The notes beneath the pieces were generated by a model. The model made no database searches and had not been told where the DNA came from. It saw only the letters and a program-made list of their open reading frames with translations. A stretch of 64,000 bases of DNA, from NCBI RefSeq assembly GCF_010015445.1, contig NC_053121.1, positions 25,514,434 through 25,578,433 of the forward strand. Direction: 5' to 3'. Shown piece by piece: positions 46,574-59,313 of the stretch (its first letter is position 1; each line of letters begins with the position of its first letter). The position numbers and the translations under genes were made by a program. The stretch comes from Perca fluviatilis. Lineage: Eukaryota; Chordata; Actinopteri; Perciformes; Percidae.

Positions 46574-48150
46574 ATCTGAACAGAGAAGAGCGTTGCAATC
46601 TTGAGGCGTTCATAGTTTACCTGCAGCTCCACTGGAATCGCATTAGGATTGGAATGGGGGAACCCCTGCCATACATAATGAACAGAACTTGCCCCATATG
46701 TAGCCGTTATGAAGTCCAGATTAGAATGGGCAAACCAGGAGTTGACAATTGGCAGCTGCATTGAAAAACAGCTCTCTAATAGGCTGTGGATAGGAACATC
46801 CCATCCATGACTGACTCTGACAGCTATTCTGCTCTGCTTCAAAGCAACACATCCATTCTCCTCACTCCAGCAGCAGGCCTCATTTTCACCAACTGCCTCA
46901 AAAAAGAAAAAAGACATGGATGGCAGCCATCTCAACCTCCAAACCAACCACGACACCCACCCACTTTCTCTGGTACAAAACTGTTGTCTGTTACCAATGA
47001 GAGTTACCTTTACATGGTAATTGCTTGATCTGTCCAAGTAGTGATAGTAATGAATGCAGTATGTAACCTCTGTTGGCATGGAAAAGCTCAGGTAGAGTGG
47101 CTTCTTTTGTGGAGGTTGGAGAGGGCATTGAAGTGATGTGGAGTGAGAGGCCAGTGCGGTATGGTAAGAAATCAAATACACAGGCATATTGTTCATAAAC
47201 CACACATGCTCTGCTTGGTACACTGCTAGAGGCACCTTGTAGTGGAGCCTGAAATACAGTTGGCTTCCCCAGGCGCTGCTACAAGTGAGATATGTTACAA
47301 GTTGATATGTTGGCCTTCTCCATCAAATAGCAGCATGTACAGTACTCAACTCACTGTACACCCATATGCTATATAGTGCCAAAAGGGATTGCGCTACTTC
47401 AGAGAGATTCACTGTAAAGAAAGATACATGCATCGCAGAATGCATGTTGTCTTCACTGTGCTGGTGATGAACAAGGACTCAATGTTTGGGTTACAGCACT
47501 ATGATAGAATGATGAGACACACTGTATTTTCTACCTTGTTCTTAGGCTTTAATAATTGTATTAAGGGTACTGAAAAACTCCCTAGTATCATGGGGCCGTA
47601 CTCACTTGTTTTTGTTGGTACAGTATGCAGTGGAAATAGCATTAACTGACCACGTAACGTAAATAAAATTATATTATCTATAGTCATTTAATTAGGTGAC
47701 AATAAGACACCACAAACGTGATCAATATTTCTCAACAGCTGAATAAAGAAAAGCATCTCTTTAAGTCCTATAATCTTAATGTTTCACCACACTTCCAAAT
47801 TCTATTGATTTAAGAAATCAGATTTCTGCTTTATATTACCCCAGGTGAGTTTAGTAACCACCAGTAAGTGTTAAATTTGTCCACTCTGGTCTGTGATTTA
47901 CCAAATATAACCCATTGCAATATTGTGACTCTGTTTGTTTCACATCATCCAATATGTTTGTGCTTGTAATAATGTCACAAAGTAGACATTGTAGGTCCTT
48001 TAAAATTCCCAGGCTTGATACACACAAAGAAACATTAGTTTTCGTTTTAAAATTGTCTTCATATGGATGAATTTGACCAGCAGCAGCAAAAGTACACATT
48101 TTATTTTTGACAGTTAAAACAGCTATAAAACAATCTGTTTTTTTTAGAGG
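46574..48150. other. unassigned DNA
   Basis: A minus-strand open frame of 271 codons (46420-47235) covers part of this stretch but has no domain and runs into the CA tract. It is judged fortuitous. Confidence 0.5.
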
Positions 48151-49070
48151 GACTACAGTCTTTTCCCTGTCACGCAGGGAGGGGGGACAGTGGCACCCGT
48201 ATTGTCCAGCTGACTCTTTTCCTACTGGTCCAGCTGACTCTTTTCCTAGCGTACTCCTTGCTGTCTGACAGCCTGCCCCTTTATCCTTGGTTCAGCTCCG
48301 CTGTCCTTCGCACGTCTCACTGCGCGTCGTCCTGCACTCCCAAAGGGCATTTCCGCAGGTCCTGTCCACAGGTCTTGACCGCCATCTAGACCAGCACCAC
48401 GTCAGGTACTGACCTTGGCCAGCTCCGCTGTCCAAGCCAGTCCCACTGCACATTGTCCTGCGCACCAAATGGTGCCTCCACAGTTCGACGAGGCAGGTCA
48501 ACATTGATCCAACCTGGTTGTGAAGGGCCTGGTGGGGTTCCCAAAGTCTCTGCCACTTTCTCTCCAGTCTCCGCCCCTGGAACCTGTCCATCCAGGGATG
48601 CCTGAGCCAGGGGAGTCAATGATTGTCCCACAACATGGTTCAGGGCTGGAATCCACTGTATTGTCTCCTCTTTAAAGCTTGCATCCACTCTGCAACCATA
48701 TTTAGCCACTCGGTGCAGGTTGGATCTCCTGTGGCCCAGCAGGGGCTACAGTGTAGACTTCATGACAGTCCATCTTCTGCCACCCAGCCTGTACTCCTCA
48801 GCTCTTTAGCCTGCAACAACTCAGAAATTTGTTTTCACCCAATGGTGCCTACGCAATTCCTGACCGCCCACTAGCCCCACACCACCTCAGGTCTCCTCCA
48901 CATCTCCATCTCATTCTCAGCCTCAGAACACATATGTAGCTCCTATCTCACCTCATTAGGAGATGCGCTACCGGTGTGTTTTGAGAGCGTCCTTGTGCCA
49001 ATCCAGCATCTCCCCTGATTAGGGGATGCGCCTCAGGTGTGTTGGAGATGTCTTTAGCGTCTATGCCAGG
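48151..49070 (-). repeat. GC-rich tract, possible retroelement remnant
   Basis: Composition changes sharply to GC-rich. On the minus strand a 107-codon frame (48709-48386) and an overlapping 99-codon frame are open, with no recognised domain. Two related blocks, 'cattaggagatgcgct' and 'gattaggggatgcgcctc' (about 48950-49040), each followed by a ggtgtgtt word, suggest a duplicated leader or LTR-like part. No matching pair of long terminal repeats was found. Confidence 0.3.
48205..48247. repeat. 24-bp tandem repeat
   Basis: The unit 'tccagctgactcttttccta' plus ctgg occurs at 48205-48228 and again, less its last bases, at 48229-48247. Confidence 0.9.
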
Positions 49071-49737
49071 CAAGCGAGAAAACAATCCAAAACACCACAC
49101 ACCACACTATATACAATAAACAATAAAACACTAGCTGCCTGGCTACACTTTGTGACAAAAACAACAAAAAGCAAGATAAATGTCCACAGTATATTGTAAA
49201 AATAAAAGAAATATATTGACAGGAATAATCTCTCTCTGTTCTCAGACACAGCAGAGTAACGCAGCCTAAATGTCAACATGCCCTCACTTGAACCAGTGTG
49301 TGCAATAGGGCTAAGTATTCTCACCTGCAGATATTAGTGCTGTTCCCTCACCTCACACTTTAGCTGTAGTCAGTTTGCTTGGTTAGGCCATAGCTCACCT
49401 TCACAGAGAAGGGGGAAAGGCTGCTCAGTCAGGTGTTTTCTGGCAAGAGAGTGGGTAAAAATCTATGCCCTTCTCAAAAGAACAGGACAAGCTCTGTATG
49501 TAAAGCCATGCATGAAAAGTCTCCAATAAACTGTGCAGTCCTGTAATTGCTGAGAATCTGGGTTTTGGGGTCTGTAATGGAAACAACTGAGAAAATGTTG
49601 AGCAACTTTTCGCTAATAAGAAACACATTCTTGCATATGAGGTTACTGTTACAATGCTAAGCTAACATGTGCTTGTAGAACAAAGAAACACAGCTACTAA
49701 AGACTATCCTAGCTTGTAACATTAATGGTATTGTCTC
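49071..49737. other. unassigned DNA
   Basis: No gene or repeat family was recognised. Confidence 0.5.
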
Positions 49738-50264
49738 TAGAGCTGAAGATCTTTGCCCGAACCCGGCGGGACCCGACGGGTTTGGTCGGGTTCGGTCTTA
49801 ATTTCTATTATTTTACACGGGGTCGGGCCGGGCTCGGGTTGCGCTTCGGGTTGCATGGTAAATGAGCGGTTAGCTGATGCGTTTCGATTAGTGTGAAAAT
49901 GGATCCTGAGGAGGTGAAACAGAGGCTGGTCTCTGGAGGACTTAGCCTGTTTCATTGTTCCAACTTCCAAGTGGCCTATAGCCTCCGTTAGTCATGAATA
50001 AATGATGTTAAAACGTATAAATGACTAATTTTTTACGAAAGACAAAGGAGCTGTGTGCGTGCGGCGCAGTCTCTTTTTTTCTTTCTCTCCCTATTCTTCG
50101 ACACTCTAATGACTGCTGATAGACGGCCTTTTGTACAGTCGGGCTGTAAACGGGTTCGGGCTTTTAAAAAGCTGTCAATCAAAATGTACTTGTCGGGCTC
50201 GGGCCGAACTCTGTCGGGCTCGGGCCTTTTCGGGCCGTACTTTTAAGGCCCGATTACAGCTCTA
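49738..50264. mobile_element. hAT element with perfect 8-bp target duplication
   Basis: The ends are tagagctg and its inverse cagctcta. Both flanks carry 'attgtctc' (49730-49737 and 50265-50272). The 527-bp inside is marked by many gggtcggg/cgggctcggg words near both ends, probably subterminal transposase sites. No transposase frame is present, so it is non-autonomous. Confidence 0.92.
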
Positions 50265-50847
50265 ATTGTCTCCTCTTCCTGCGTGATGCATTTAACGTGA
50301 GAGTGAGACCTATGCTTGCCTGGATAAGTGTATACTTTCCTACCGAAGAGGGGTTGTGCTGTGCTAAACTGTCTCACCCAGCCGCTGTTTCAATTCGCGC
50401 TCCGGAGCAAGGCTTGCTTACTTCGGTGACCACGCCGTCTTGAGCGAACTCCGCTCCAGGTCTGCTTTCCAGCGTCTTTTGGTGGCGGCAGTCCACTTGG
50501 GACTCCACGAGCCTGCTCTTAATGTTGTACTTCAGGTTTTAAAAGGTGTATTTACAAAACGTTGTGTTGTGGGAAACCAGAAAATGTCTCTTCAATAAAA
50601 GTCTTTTTAATAAGAATCCATCTTCCAACATGTTTATCTCCAGCATGTGACCTGTAGCATCCATCCGCCTCTGCATCTTGAATCAATTCCTCAATCGATC
50701 TCCACACACTGCAATGGCAGAGTTAAATCAGCACCCCCTCATGTGACGTGTCAGTTTGACCCTGTCCTAACCCAGCCCACTTCTCTAAAGACACTAGGCT
50801 GATATAACATTACAAACAGTTGATTTGCTAAATGTTTTTATAGGCTG
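50265..50847. other. unassigned, partly GC-rich DNA
   Basis: 50380-50530 is GC-rich (cgctccggagcaaggc). 'cttcaataaaagtc' near 50592 could be a polyadenylation signal. An LTR remnant is possible but unsupported. Confidence 0.35.
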
Positions 50848-51380
50848 AAAGGTCCCATGGCATGAAAAATTCACTTTGAGGTTTTTCAACATTAATATGA
50901 GTTCCACTAGCCTGCCTATGGTCCCCAAGTGGCTAGAAATGGTGATAGGTGTAAACAGAGCCCTGGGTATCCTGCTCCACCTTTGAGAAAATGAAAGCTC
51001 AGATGGGCCAATCTGGAATCTCCTCCTTATGACGTCATAAGGGGAAAGGTTACCTCCCCATTTCTCTGCTTTGCCTGCCCAAAGCATTTGGCCCACCCAT
51101 GAGAAAGAGAGAGACATCATGGCTTGCAAACAAGCAAAGCATGGCAGTTGGTCAAGGCCACACCCCCACCATCCACCTTGCCCCCCCTCTCTCCTCCTCA
51201 ATAGCATTTAAAGCTACAGACACAGAAATGGCACATCCTAAGGAAAGCTCATTGTGGGACTGGCTGTAGTGTAATTTTGCACCAAGGCTGAATTCCGGGA
51301 AAGAGACTTCAGATACAGTATTAGGGGACCACTAAGGTTTATATAAAAGCATCCAAAGAGCACCATGTCATGGGACCTTT
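50848..51380. mobile_element. teleost MITE, 533 bp
   Basis: The ends 'aaaggtcccatggcatg' (50848-50864) and the inverse of 51364-51380 match at 16 of 17 bases. The interior ('ccttatgacgtcataagg', 'gacatcatggcttgcaaac', 'tattaggggaccactaagg') matches a repeat I know to be abundant in percomorph fish. No coding capacity. A TTAA-type target is likely, but the left flank is decayed. Confidence 0.88.
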
Positions 51381-52660
51381 AAATTAAATTTTTTATCGTG
51401 AATGACAGAATGACTAACTGTGAATTTTGTCCTCCCTCTCTCTTAAATTGGAACTGTGTTAGGAGGAGATATTTTTCACAGCTAGTATGGACAGGAGGAT
51501 CAATTACAGCAACAAAAACTGTATAAATGCCCATAAGGGTCTGTTGATTTAAGACAGGCATTACAAATGTGAACCTATTCTTTTAAATACCTAGTTGATA
51601 GTTTGTTGAAACAGTTTCAAAGAGTGGACAAACAGGATTTAGTGAATAGATATTTAGCTGATCAAGAAAAGAGTCAAGAATATGAATGTATTGTGATAAC
51701 TTGTTAATACATTTTGCCATTGAATCAGGGAATGCTTGCATTTCAGATTTTCCTCTGACATGACAGCTTTCTGTTTTTGCTGTTGGCTGTATTTTCCATT
51801 GATAGAGTAGGCCGGTCAGGAGCATAGAGTAAAATGAGTACATGGTTCACACAGCCGGCAGGTCACTACCCAACTGGGAGCCCTTAAATGGGTGCAACCT
51901 TTGAAAGAACTGTTGTTTGCTGAACCAAAAAAAAACTGTGGTTACAGTGGAAAAAAAGAACAAGTACTTTTTCTTGTAAGCACTAAGATATCACAACCAA
52001 GAACCTGCTGCTGATATTGCCTGACAGTCTGGCAGGGTAATTTGACAAAGATTTACGCATGTATCAAACATTCATGATTTTTTTGGAGTTGTGATCTGCT
52101 TTTCAGTATGCCATTATGAAAGCACTTCTACCTCTTCAGTCTTTGACGCCTCGTGGCCTCTGTTACATCAAAATGTAGACTAAACAGAAAGGGGGAAGGG
52201 ATTGAAGCATTTTCTATCAACTTCACTTGTTACAGACGAACCCTTGACTATTATTAGAGTTTTCATGCTGTGGTTTTAATTGGGTTGCAATTAAATTCAG
52301 ACCCACAAGCATTTTGCAAATAAAGTTAGGAATAGCCTAAATCAGTCCTTGGCTAAAAAAAGCAGCAAGGACACAAATGCAATCACATTCCCATGTCTTA
52401 GTTTGAAATTGTTTTTGTAGCACTGAGGACTAACAAATAGAATAATTAACTGAGTTTATTTACTATCATACAACTTTCAAGAGACATTTTACTAGATGAT
52501 TGACAGTCAGGTTGAGTCAAACACAGTTGCTTACTTTAAACCCATTGACTATATGCACTTTTGACTAAATTGCTGCTAAAATACTGCAGAATTAGGTTTA
52601 TATTTAATACACAATGACCTTTTATTGGCAGAAAATGTAATGGTGCTTGATTATGTTTTA
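51381..52660. other. unassigned DNA
   Basis: No gene or repeat family was recognised. Confidence 0.5.
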
Positions 52661-52682
52661 TAATAATAATAATAATAATAAT
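52661..52682. repeat. (AAT)n microsatellite
   Basis: Seven AAT units, directly at the left border of the next element. Confidence 0.9.
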
Positions 52683-52684
52683 GT

Positions 52685-52808
52685 TTATACCATGGTCTGG
52701 GTGAATACTCGATTCTGATTGGCTGCAGGGTGTCCATTAAAAAGTGTTATACCATGGTCTGGGTGAATACTCGATTCTGATTGGCTGCAGGGTGTCCATT
52801 AAAAAGTG
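52685..52808. repeat. perfect 62-bp tandem duplication at a transposon end
   Basis: 52685-52746 and 52747-52808 are identical over all 62 bases, each starting ttataccatggtctgg and ending ttaaaaagtg. The duplicated unit includes the whole terminal inverted repeat. Confidence 0.97.
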
Positions 52809-53545
52809 ATGTAGGACACCTAGTAAAGGAGTTCAGTGAAACTGACTGTTTACTGTTCTAAATGAATGCGCTACATTAAATCAAAAAGGAAAAGTGGATT
52901 TATTATTTCCAACTCGTCCTCTGAACACCACAGGATGGCGCTAAAACACACAGGCTGCAAGAAGTAAGTTATACTGGCCCTCTGGATTGACTCAGTTTCA
53001 CAGAGAATAACGATATCTCACATATCTCAGCTTGATGCTTCAGGCTGCGCCGCTGTAGCCTACAGCAACGTTACACATCGCGGATCAAATTCTTCGTAAA
53101 AGTCGTTATATTGTTTTGGGGACAATGAAATGGCTGGATAGCTAGCTTGTCTTGTTGTTCAACATACTGTCAAATTATTTTTACTGATTGCCAACTGTAC
53201 ACAATTTTATTGACTTTGGGTCTTGCTAGCATAGCGTTAGCTTTCTGGCTCGTAGCTAAACTGAAGGGTTATATCAGCTGAGCGGACTATATAAATATCT
53301 CCGGTTGCTAAGGGAGGCAAGTCGTATCTAAGGTTCTTCCTAATTCCTGGTGGAGAGAACAATGTTTGCATTGCATAAGAATCTGATGGATGGGAATGAT
53401 TGTTCCAGGTATTAGTCAAACCGTCAGGCGTAACCAGGGAAACAGAGTTATTGTTTGGATAAACTTTAGATTTCGATTGTAAAACTAATTAAAATATGAA
53501 CTAATGTTTTAAAAATATGTTATTTGGCAAGTGACCATGGTATAA
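52685..53545. mobile_element. TIR element, repeat family A, full copy
   Basis: Left terminus 'ttataccatggtc' (52685 and again 52747) and right terminus 'gaccatggtataa' (53533-53545) are perfect 13-bp inverse copies. The inside at 53115-53430 is the same family as 41565-41958. No transposase frame is visible. An AAT tract abuts the left end and a large hairpin lies just outside the right end, so the true outer border is uncertain. Confidence 0.75.
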
Positions 53546-53547
53546 GC

Positions 53548-53673
53548 GGGTTAATGCCCTTCGAGGTGTCCATTGTCAGGTATTAATGGACTTCGGTGCT
53601 GCGCGTCGGACGGTTCACGCCTCGCCGTCGTCCATTAATACCTGACAATGGACACCTCGTCGGGCATTAACCC
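53548..53673. repeat. 126-bp hairpin with 44-bp arms
   Basis: Arm 53548-53591 and arm 53630-53673 are inverse copies with 42 of 44 bases matching. The arms start gggttaatgccc and contain aggtgtccattgtcaggt. The 38-nt loop is GC- and CpG-rich. The structure lies 2 bp outside the right inverted repeat of the neighbouring element, and its ggtgtccatt word also occurs in the 62-bp unit at the left end. Confidence 0.95.
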
Positions 53674-53843
53674 TTACTTATTTAGTAGATTGGGGTCTAT
53701 ACATGTATGAGAGTACTCTAGAATCAGATAAACCAGATTCAGTGATTTAACTGTTAAATTCTTCACTGTTATTCTTTTTTTAAAACAGATGTGAGTCTCA
53801 GGGGAGGAGAAAAAAAACAAAAACAAAACCGATCAGGTTTCAC

Positions 53844-54525
53844 CATTGACATATATATTAATGGACCAATAGACCCCGTTGCTCTGGACGGAGACCAGTG
53901 AAGGCTATTAGAAGCACTTTTCCGGTGATCTCTTGCTTTACTGCGCAGCCTCCAACTGACAGAGACAACGTAAATGTGACGTGAGCAACGTGTCTGAAAG
54001 TTGTAAGTCTTCTTGTAGCTGTGCCAAGAGAAATCTCAATCATTTCCAATCTTACAGAGACGGAGAGTGTAGATATATGTAAGGAGATAACATAAGCACA
54101 GGCTAATTATTGATAACTAACATGCTAGTTAACATTCGTAATTAAACCTAAACAGCTAATGTAAGTCGAAACTGCCTGCGAGCTTCTCCTGTACTATACG
54201 GTAATTCCTCTACTGTGCGACAGTAAGTCACTTAGTTATGACACAATCGTTAGCATATTTTTACAAAAACGTCTGCTACGGAGCCATAACGTGAGGTACA
54301 AGGTAATGGAGCCGTTTATACGTTGTCGTGTTTCTTTAGAACTAAACAATGGACAAATAGAGTCTTTAAACGCTTCAGATGTAAAGTTATTCGCAGTCAA
54401 GTGACGTAAAAAAAAAATGGCGGTCAGTGGAATGCTAACAAGAGGTGATACCTTTGTAGCAACAAAATGGCGCCATCGGAGGTTCGCGTTCAGAAGCGAA
54501 GCTTACCCCCTTGGGTTTCACCTGC
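53844..54525. repeat. abundant teleost interspersed repeat
   Basis: From 'ccattgacatatatattaat' through 'gaccccgttgctctggacgg', 'ttgctttactgcgcagcctc', 'aagtcttcttgtagctgtgc' and 'ctacggagccataacgtgag' to 'gcttacccccttgggtttca' this follows a repeat I recall from percomorph genomes. It is close to full length. The class is unknown to me, and no coding frame is present. Confidence 0.75.
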
Positions 54526-55194
54526 AGTATTAGCCCAGGACAGGAAGGCCTGAGGTTGTTGAATTATGCCTGTTGAGAAATAGGTTTTCATTAATGTGAT
54601 CCTTACCTGTGTCTCTCCACTATTCAGAAAATGATTTTATGTAGAGTAGAAATGCCCAAATACTTATTTAGAAAAAGTATGAAATAAATTTGTGTGCATT
54701 TATCTTTGGTAATGGAAGTGAAGCGCCTCAAGCTGCAGTATTTGAGATGTCAATTAAAAGTCCTGAGTGCAAGATGACTCACCAAATCTTCAATGCTAAG
54801 AGATAAAAAGCAACCTCTTTTAGCACCATTGTGCATTGAGCATAATTCTTCTGTTTTTTTGTTTTGGCCCAAGTTCTATTTGTGCTATAGGTGCACAGTT
54901 TTTCATTTAATATGGTATTTAAAAGAACAACCTTAGCAAATATTTTAGTTGCTGTGGTTGAGTTACTGCTGACTATTGGCAAATCTCCACTCATGAATCA
55001 GTTTAAGCTTGAATCCATGTACTTTCAAATTAAGTTGCATGCCACCACTTTGAAAAAGTCTTTGCTTAAATCGATGCTGTAAATATGTGGGGTGCAATGG
55101 CAATTCACTGTTTTGGTGTAAGACACAGTGAGTTAATTTCAATGCATGTAATACATTTTACAGAATCACAGAACCAGGTTTTTAACTAATTATT
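54526..55194. other. unassigned DNA
   Basis: No gene or repeat family was recognised. Confidence 0.5.
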
Positions 55195-55518
55195 ATTATA
55201 TTAGTGATTAGTCTGTCAAACATTTTCTCAATTCATCAATTAGTTTTGTCTATACATTTTTCAGGAAATAATGAAAAATACACAATTTTGCTTGCATTCG
55301 GTCCGATCAATGGTCCAAAACCAGAAGATAATCAGGTGCAATCATAGAGAGCTAAGAAAACCAACAGATATTCATCATTTTAAAAGGTTGAAACCAGTCA
55401 TTTTGGGGCATTTTTCCTTTGAACATTTTTCAAACAGTTAATTGATGATTAACAGACAATTAACAACAATTTTAATAGACTAATCAGTTATTCAGCTGAT
55501 GGTGTTAGCTCTACAGAA
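55195..55518 (+). mobile_element. hAT-type MITE, copy 2 (decayed)
   Basis: The same family as 39893-40208. 'gtgattagtctgtcaaa', 'ttctcaattcatcaatt', 'ggtccaaaaccagaagata' and 'agactaatcagttattcagc' follow the same order, but both ends are eroded (right end about 'gttagctcta'). Confidence 0.65.
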
Positions 55519-58500
55519 CACTTGAATCATAATATCCAGATTTAGGGTTTGGGTGCTCTGCTTATTAACACGTTGAGGAATACAGTATTTCACACTGAGA
55601 CTGAGAAAATGATTTGAGTTGATTTAATGTATAGCATTTAAAGAATTACCTTACCTAAATGATACTGAATATATAATACGCAACCACATTTGCAGTACAG
55701 TACCAGTAAACATTTAGGGTAGATTCATGTTAGCACTCCAATTCAGAGAGAGTCTTAAATAGAAAGTTTTTCCTAACAACTCAAAGATGCAGAGGGAGTG
55801 GGCCAGATTGTGACCCTGACAAGTAATGCTCCATAGATTCTTAAGAGACAAAAAAACATACTATGTGAAATGCATTTGACTTTCTTCTTTATCAAAGAAG
55901 GCAAACATCTGGGGGGCAGAACATCCACTCTGTGCTCTCTATGCACATCCACCCACATGTAGAGTGTCTCCTTACTTTGCCGACATTGTGTAGTGAAAGG
56001 AAGCCTCTATTACAAATGGTTCTATTAAGTGCCCTCAATGGAGGATCTTTTAAGAAGCCTTGTGGTAATGATGGCTCCCACCTTCTCGCTCGGCTCTCTC
56101 TTACTCTCTTGCGCGTCTTCTTAGCTCCACCCGAACCGGAGAGCACTAAAACACACTTGTCTCCTCATCTCTTTTCAACGAAAAGAAGATGACTTCTCTC
56201 TCTTATACTACCCCTTATGCATATCTTAGGCACTTTTAAAAGGGGGCCTTCAGAATTCAGCAGGGCCGTTTGGTATTCAGCCAGGCCAGCTTATGGTAGG
56301 GATGAATGCAGATCAGTGCTTTTACTTGAGAATGTTTGATACATCCAAAAATCCCTCGTAGAAATGATTATGGATTCTGGGGGTATCTTGGGTCCTGTTT
56401 GAATAGGGTGAGCTGCAGGCTGATTCCACAGCTAAGAAGAACAGAGGAGATCAGCCTTCATTGTCAGGCCTGACAAGATTAAGCCGACTCGAAAAGCTGA
56501 TCAAACCAAGCGCGATTCTGCGTGGCGAGGCGAGAAGTGGTGGCATAGGTGGCTGCTCTGAGGTGTAAACAGAATTCTGACATTGACAGGGACCCTTCAT
56601 CTCACCCTGCAGGGCCAGACAGAGGCTGTACCCTCCCTTGCGGCACCACAACCACCTTGTGAGGAGACGCGATGACCATGAAATCCTTATCTTCCTCACA
56701 TCAGCACTAGCAGATATTGCTACACAGCAGCATGGCTGCTACAGTAAAGTAAGTGGCAGTCGGATTTTATCTGTCTGCAAAGGGATGAATCAACTGGTTC
56801 AGTTTCCTTTTCTGCAGAAGTGATCATTATCTTTAACCTCATTATTCTGGTGGGCCTATATGTGTGTGTGAATATGTGAGAAATTTCCCTCACCTCAGTT
56901 GCATAGCTTTTTTCCTTTTTTGCTCTGTTAATAACTGTCGCCTAGTAATGAATGTGGTTATTAAAGGAACAGCTGTACAGAATGGTATTAACATAAATCG
57001 GAATTTCTGCTGGAGCAGACAGACCCATTTAATAGCATAACAGATAAATACATCTCATTTGAAATGTCACCTCATGCACCCCTCACCCATCTTCAGTTAT
57101 TCTGTTTTATGTGTGGTCTCTTATGACCAGCCATGCTAGTTGATTATAACATTAGAAGAGTTGCCTGCTCAGCAGTCAAAAGTATTACAGCCTCCACTAC
57201 TGTAACGGCCATGTGTCTTCCTCTCGACATTTTCATCTCCTATGCAAATACAGACCCAATGGAGCCAGTAATCATTCATCAGGAAACTGTCTCCAAATGG
57301 TAACTGCTTCTGTCCTGCTCATTCATTATTCATCACCGTGGACGGGTCAGGCGGCAAGAGGCTCCACTAGCACCACATACACAGTCAGCCTAATTCCACT
57401 GTTTATCTCTCTCACTCGCAGTATTGAAATAAGGGAAAAGTCCAATGCTCTGCTTATTTAGCTCTCTGCTGAGTGTCAGAAGTGAGGCTGTGTAGCTTGG
57501 TTCACTTCTCCGCACTTGGTTTTAATAAAACACCTTGCCCGCTGCTGATACTCCTGTTCATTACTGTGCTTAATGAGAAACTTCTGCATACACTACGCAG
57601 AACACACAGTGAGCGCACCTTTCACAAAATAAGAGGGAAATGTGTTTAGGGGGGACTGGAGGCAGAATTTGTTATCACGAATGTGACAGGCAATAGGACA
57701 TCAGCGCCCTCATAAACAGGCCAATATACAAAGACCTCGGTGGAAACAGTTGTATCTTTAGTCTCGCTCCTGCTATCGTGTGCAGTGTTTAATTCAAATT
57801 ACACAGAGGCAGCGAAAACATCAAACCAACATGTTAACCTAGCAAAGGAAAAACGAGCTTCCCTCGTAGCAGCAGCACCGTGCTACTGTGTCTTTCTGGT
57901 GTCTCGTCTTGATCCCTGCAGGAATTTTCTGTCTGTGTAATAATAACCACTTCAAAGCGAATACGCTTCCCTGAATGTGTTGTGCATGCATTTAGAGGTC
58001 TATCTTCCTCTGTTATGATTTCCTGCAGCAGACTACATGTAAACACACCAAAGGCAAATGCACGCCAACCTGCTGGCTGTACTCTGTCACCATGTGAGTC
58101 AACTGTCTGGGTTTTTAGTTTGATTTGTTTTCAAGCAAGAGCCCGTTACTTTGATGGATGATTTCCACGTGCGGTATTCATCAAGACTGTCGAGTGGGTT
58201 ACTTGTCACCATTCAAATGAATGGTTAAACTATTTGTATAATGCTATGGAACTATATACTGGCAAAATTTGAATTTACTTTGCTAATGGAACACATCCAG
58301 AAATATTATATGTGTTTTGTCTTCAAGTTGGCTGATAAGCTAAATTTATGATTGTTAACTTTTGCCCTACAGCGACAACTTCAGCAGGGGATGCCATGAG
58401 TTTTTAGTTTTCAGCTGTGAAGTTTATAGAAAGGGCCAGGGTACATCCCCTCTAGTCTGTCATCATACTTAAGTGGAGCATTGTCTGGGCCCTGCAGCTC

Positions 58501-59313
58501 CCCCAGATAAAACTGCCAGTGGTGCAATTTCCTCAAGACCCCTTAGGGCCCATAATTCTCTTTGTAGGTTGTCTGACAATTTGCTAAGCAGTTGAGTCAG
58601 GGACACAGGGAGACTGAGAAGTGCTGCAGCTTACAGAGTGTTCACAAGAGGTTCTGCAGACAATTCTGCAAGGTTACTTGAACCATTAGACTTTCAAATT
58701 TCATCTATAGCAGTGAAAAGGGAAATATCAAATCTGATTCTCGGGAATTTATGGCGATGAGAAGCAGAGATGTGCAGACACACAGCAAGTTAATGAATTC
58801 AAATAATACAACAGGGCTTTTCTTTCAGGGAGCAAATATTTTTTAGTGGTGATCATCAAAAGGAAAGAAAATCCAACAGACGTATGTTGAGCCCGATGAA
58901 ATGGAAGGAAAAAGGTGGAAAGGATTTCGAGTACCACTCTATCTAGCACTGGTGCTTTCTGGGCAACCCAGATTTAGCGCCTCACATGCGTTAATCACTC
59001 TGCCAAGTGTAAAAATTGCACCAAAGGAGGGCGTTGGCTTGAAGCTAGAATGACATACATTCAGCACGCGTGAGACGCTGTGACTGATGTACTACTGTAC
59101 ATAGAGGGAGCCAAGTCCTGTAATGATACATAATTTTCCCATCCACTTGTCATGTTGCAGACATGATTGTGAGGGAAGTTTTATTGGGGTTTATCAAGCC
59201 ATCTGTAATGCTGCAAAACTATCACTAAGCTGTTCACAAGGACACACTGAAAACTTATATTTATGCAAAAATCTGTTGTGCTGTCTGTAAAGAACTTTGT
59301 ATTTGTTGTGAGT
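55519..59313. other. unassigned DNA with conserved-looking parts
   Basis: No gene was recognised. A 24-bp near-duplication (ccttcagaattcagcaggg and tttggtattcagccaggc) lies at about 56248-56290. About 57300-57560 holds cattattcatcacc, ggttttaataaaac and cttaatgag words of enhancer type, without proof of conservation. Confidence 0.45.

Noticed and set aside
46420..47235. 271-codon open frame on the minus strand
   Set aside because: It has no domain, odd composition and its last part is the translated CA tract (VCVCV). Such a length can occur by chance when a microsatellite removes stops.
48386..48709. 107-codon minus-strand frame as a Gag-like protein
   Set aside because: Position and composition hint at a retroelement, but no zinc knuckle or other motif is visible, so no protein call is made.
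50794..51207. 137-codon minus-strand frame
   Set aside because: It lies wholly within a recognised MITE and carries no transposase motif.
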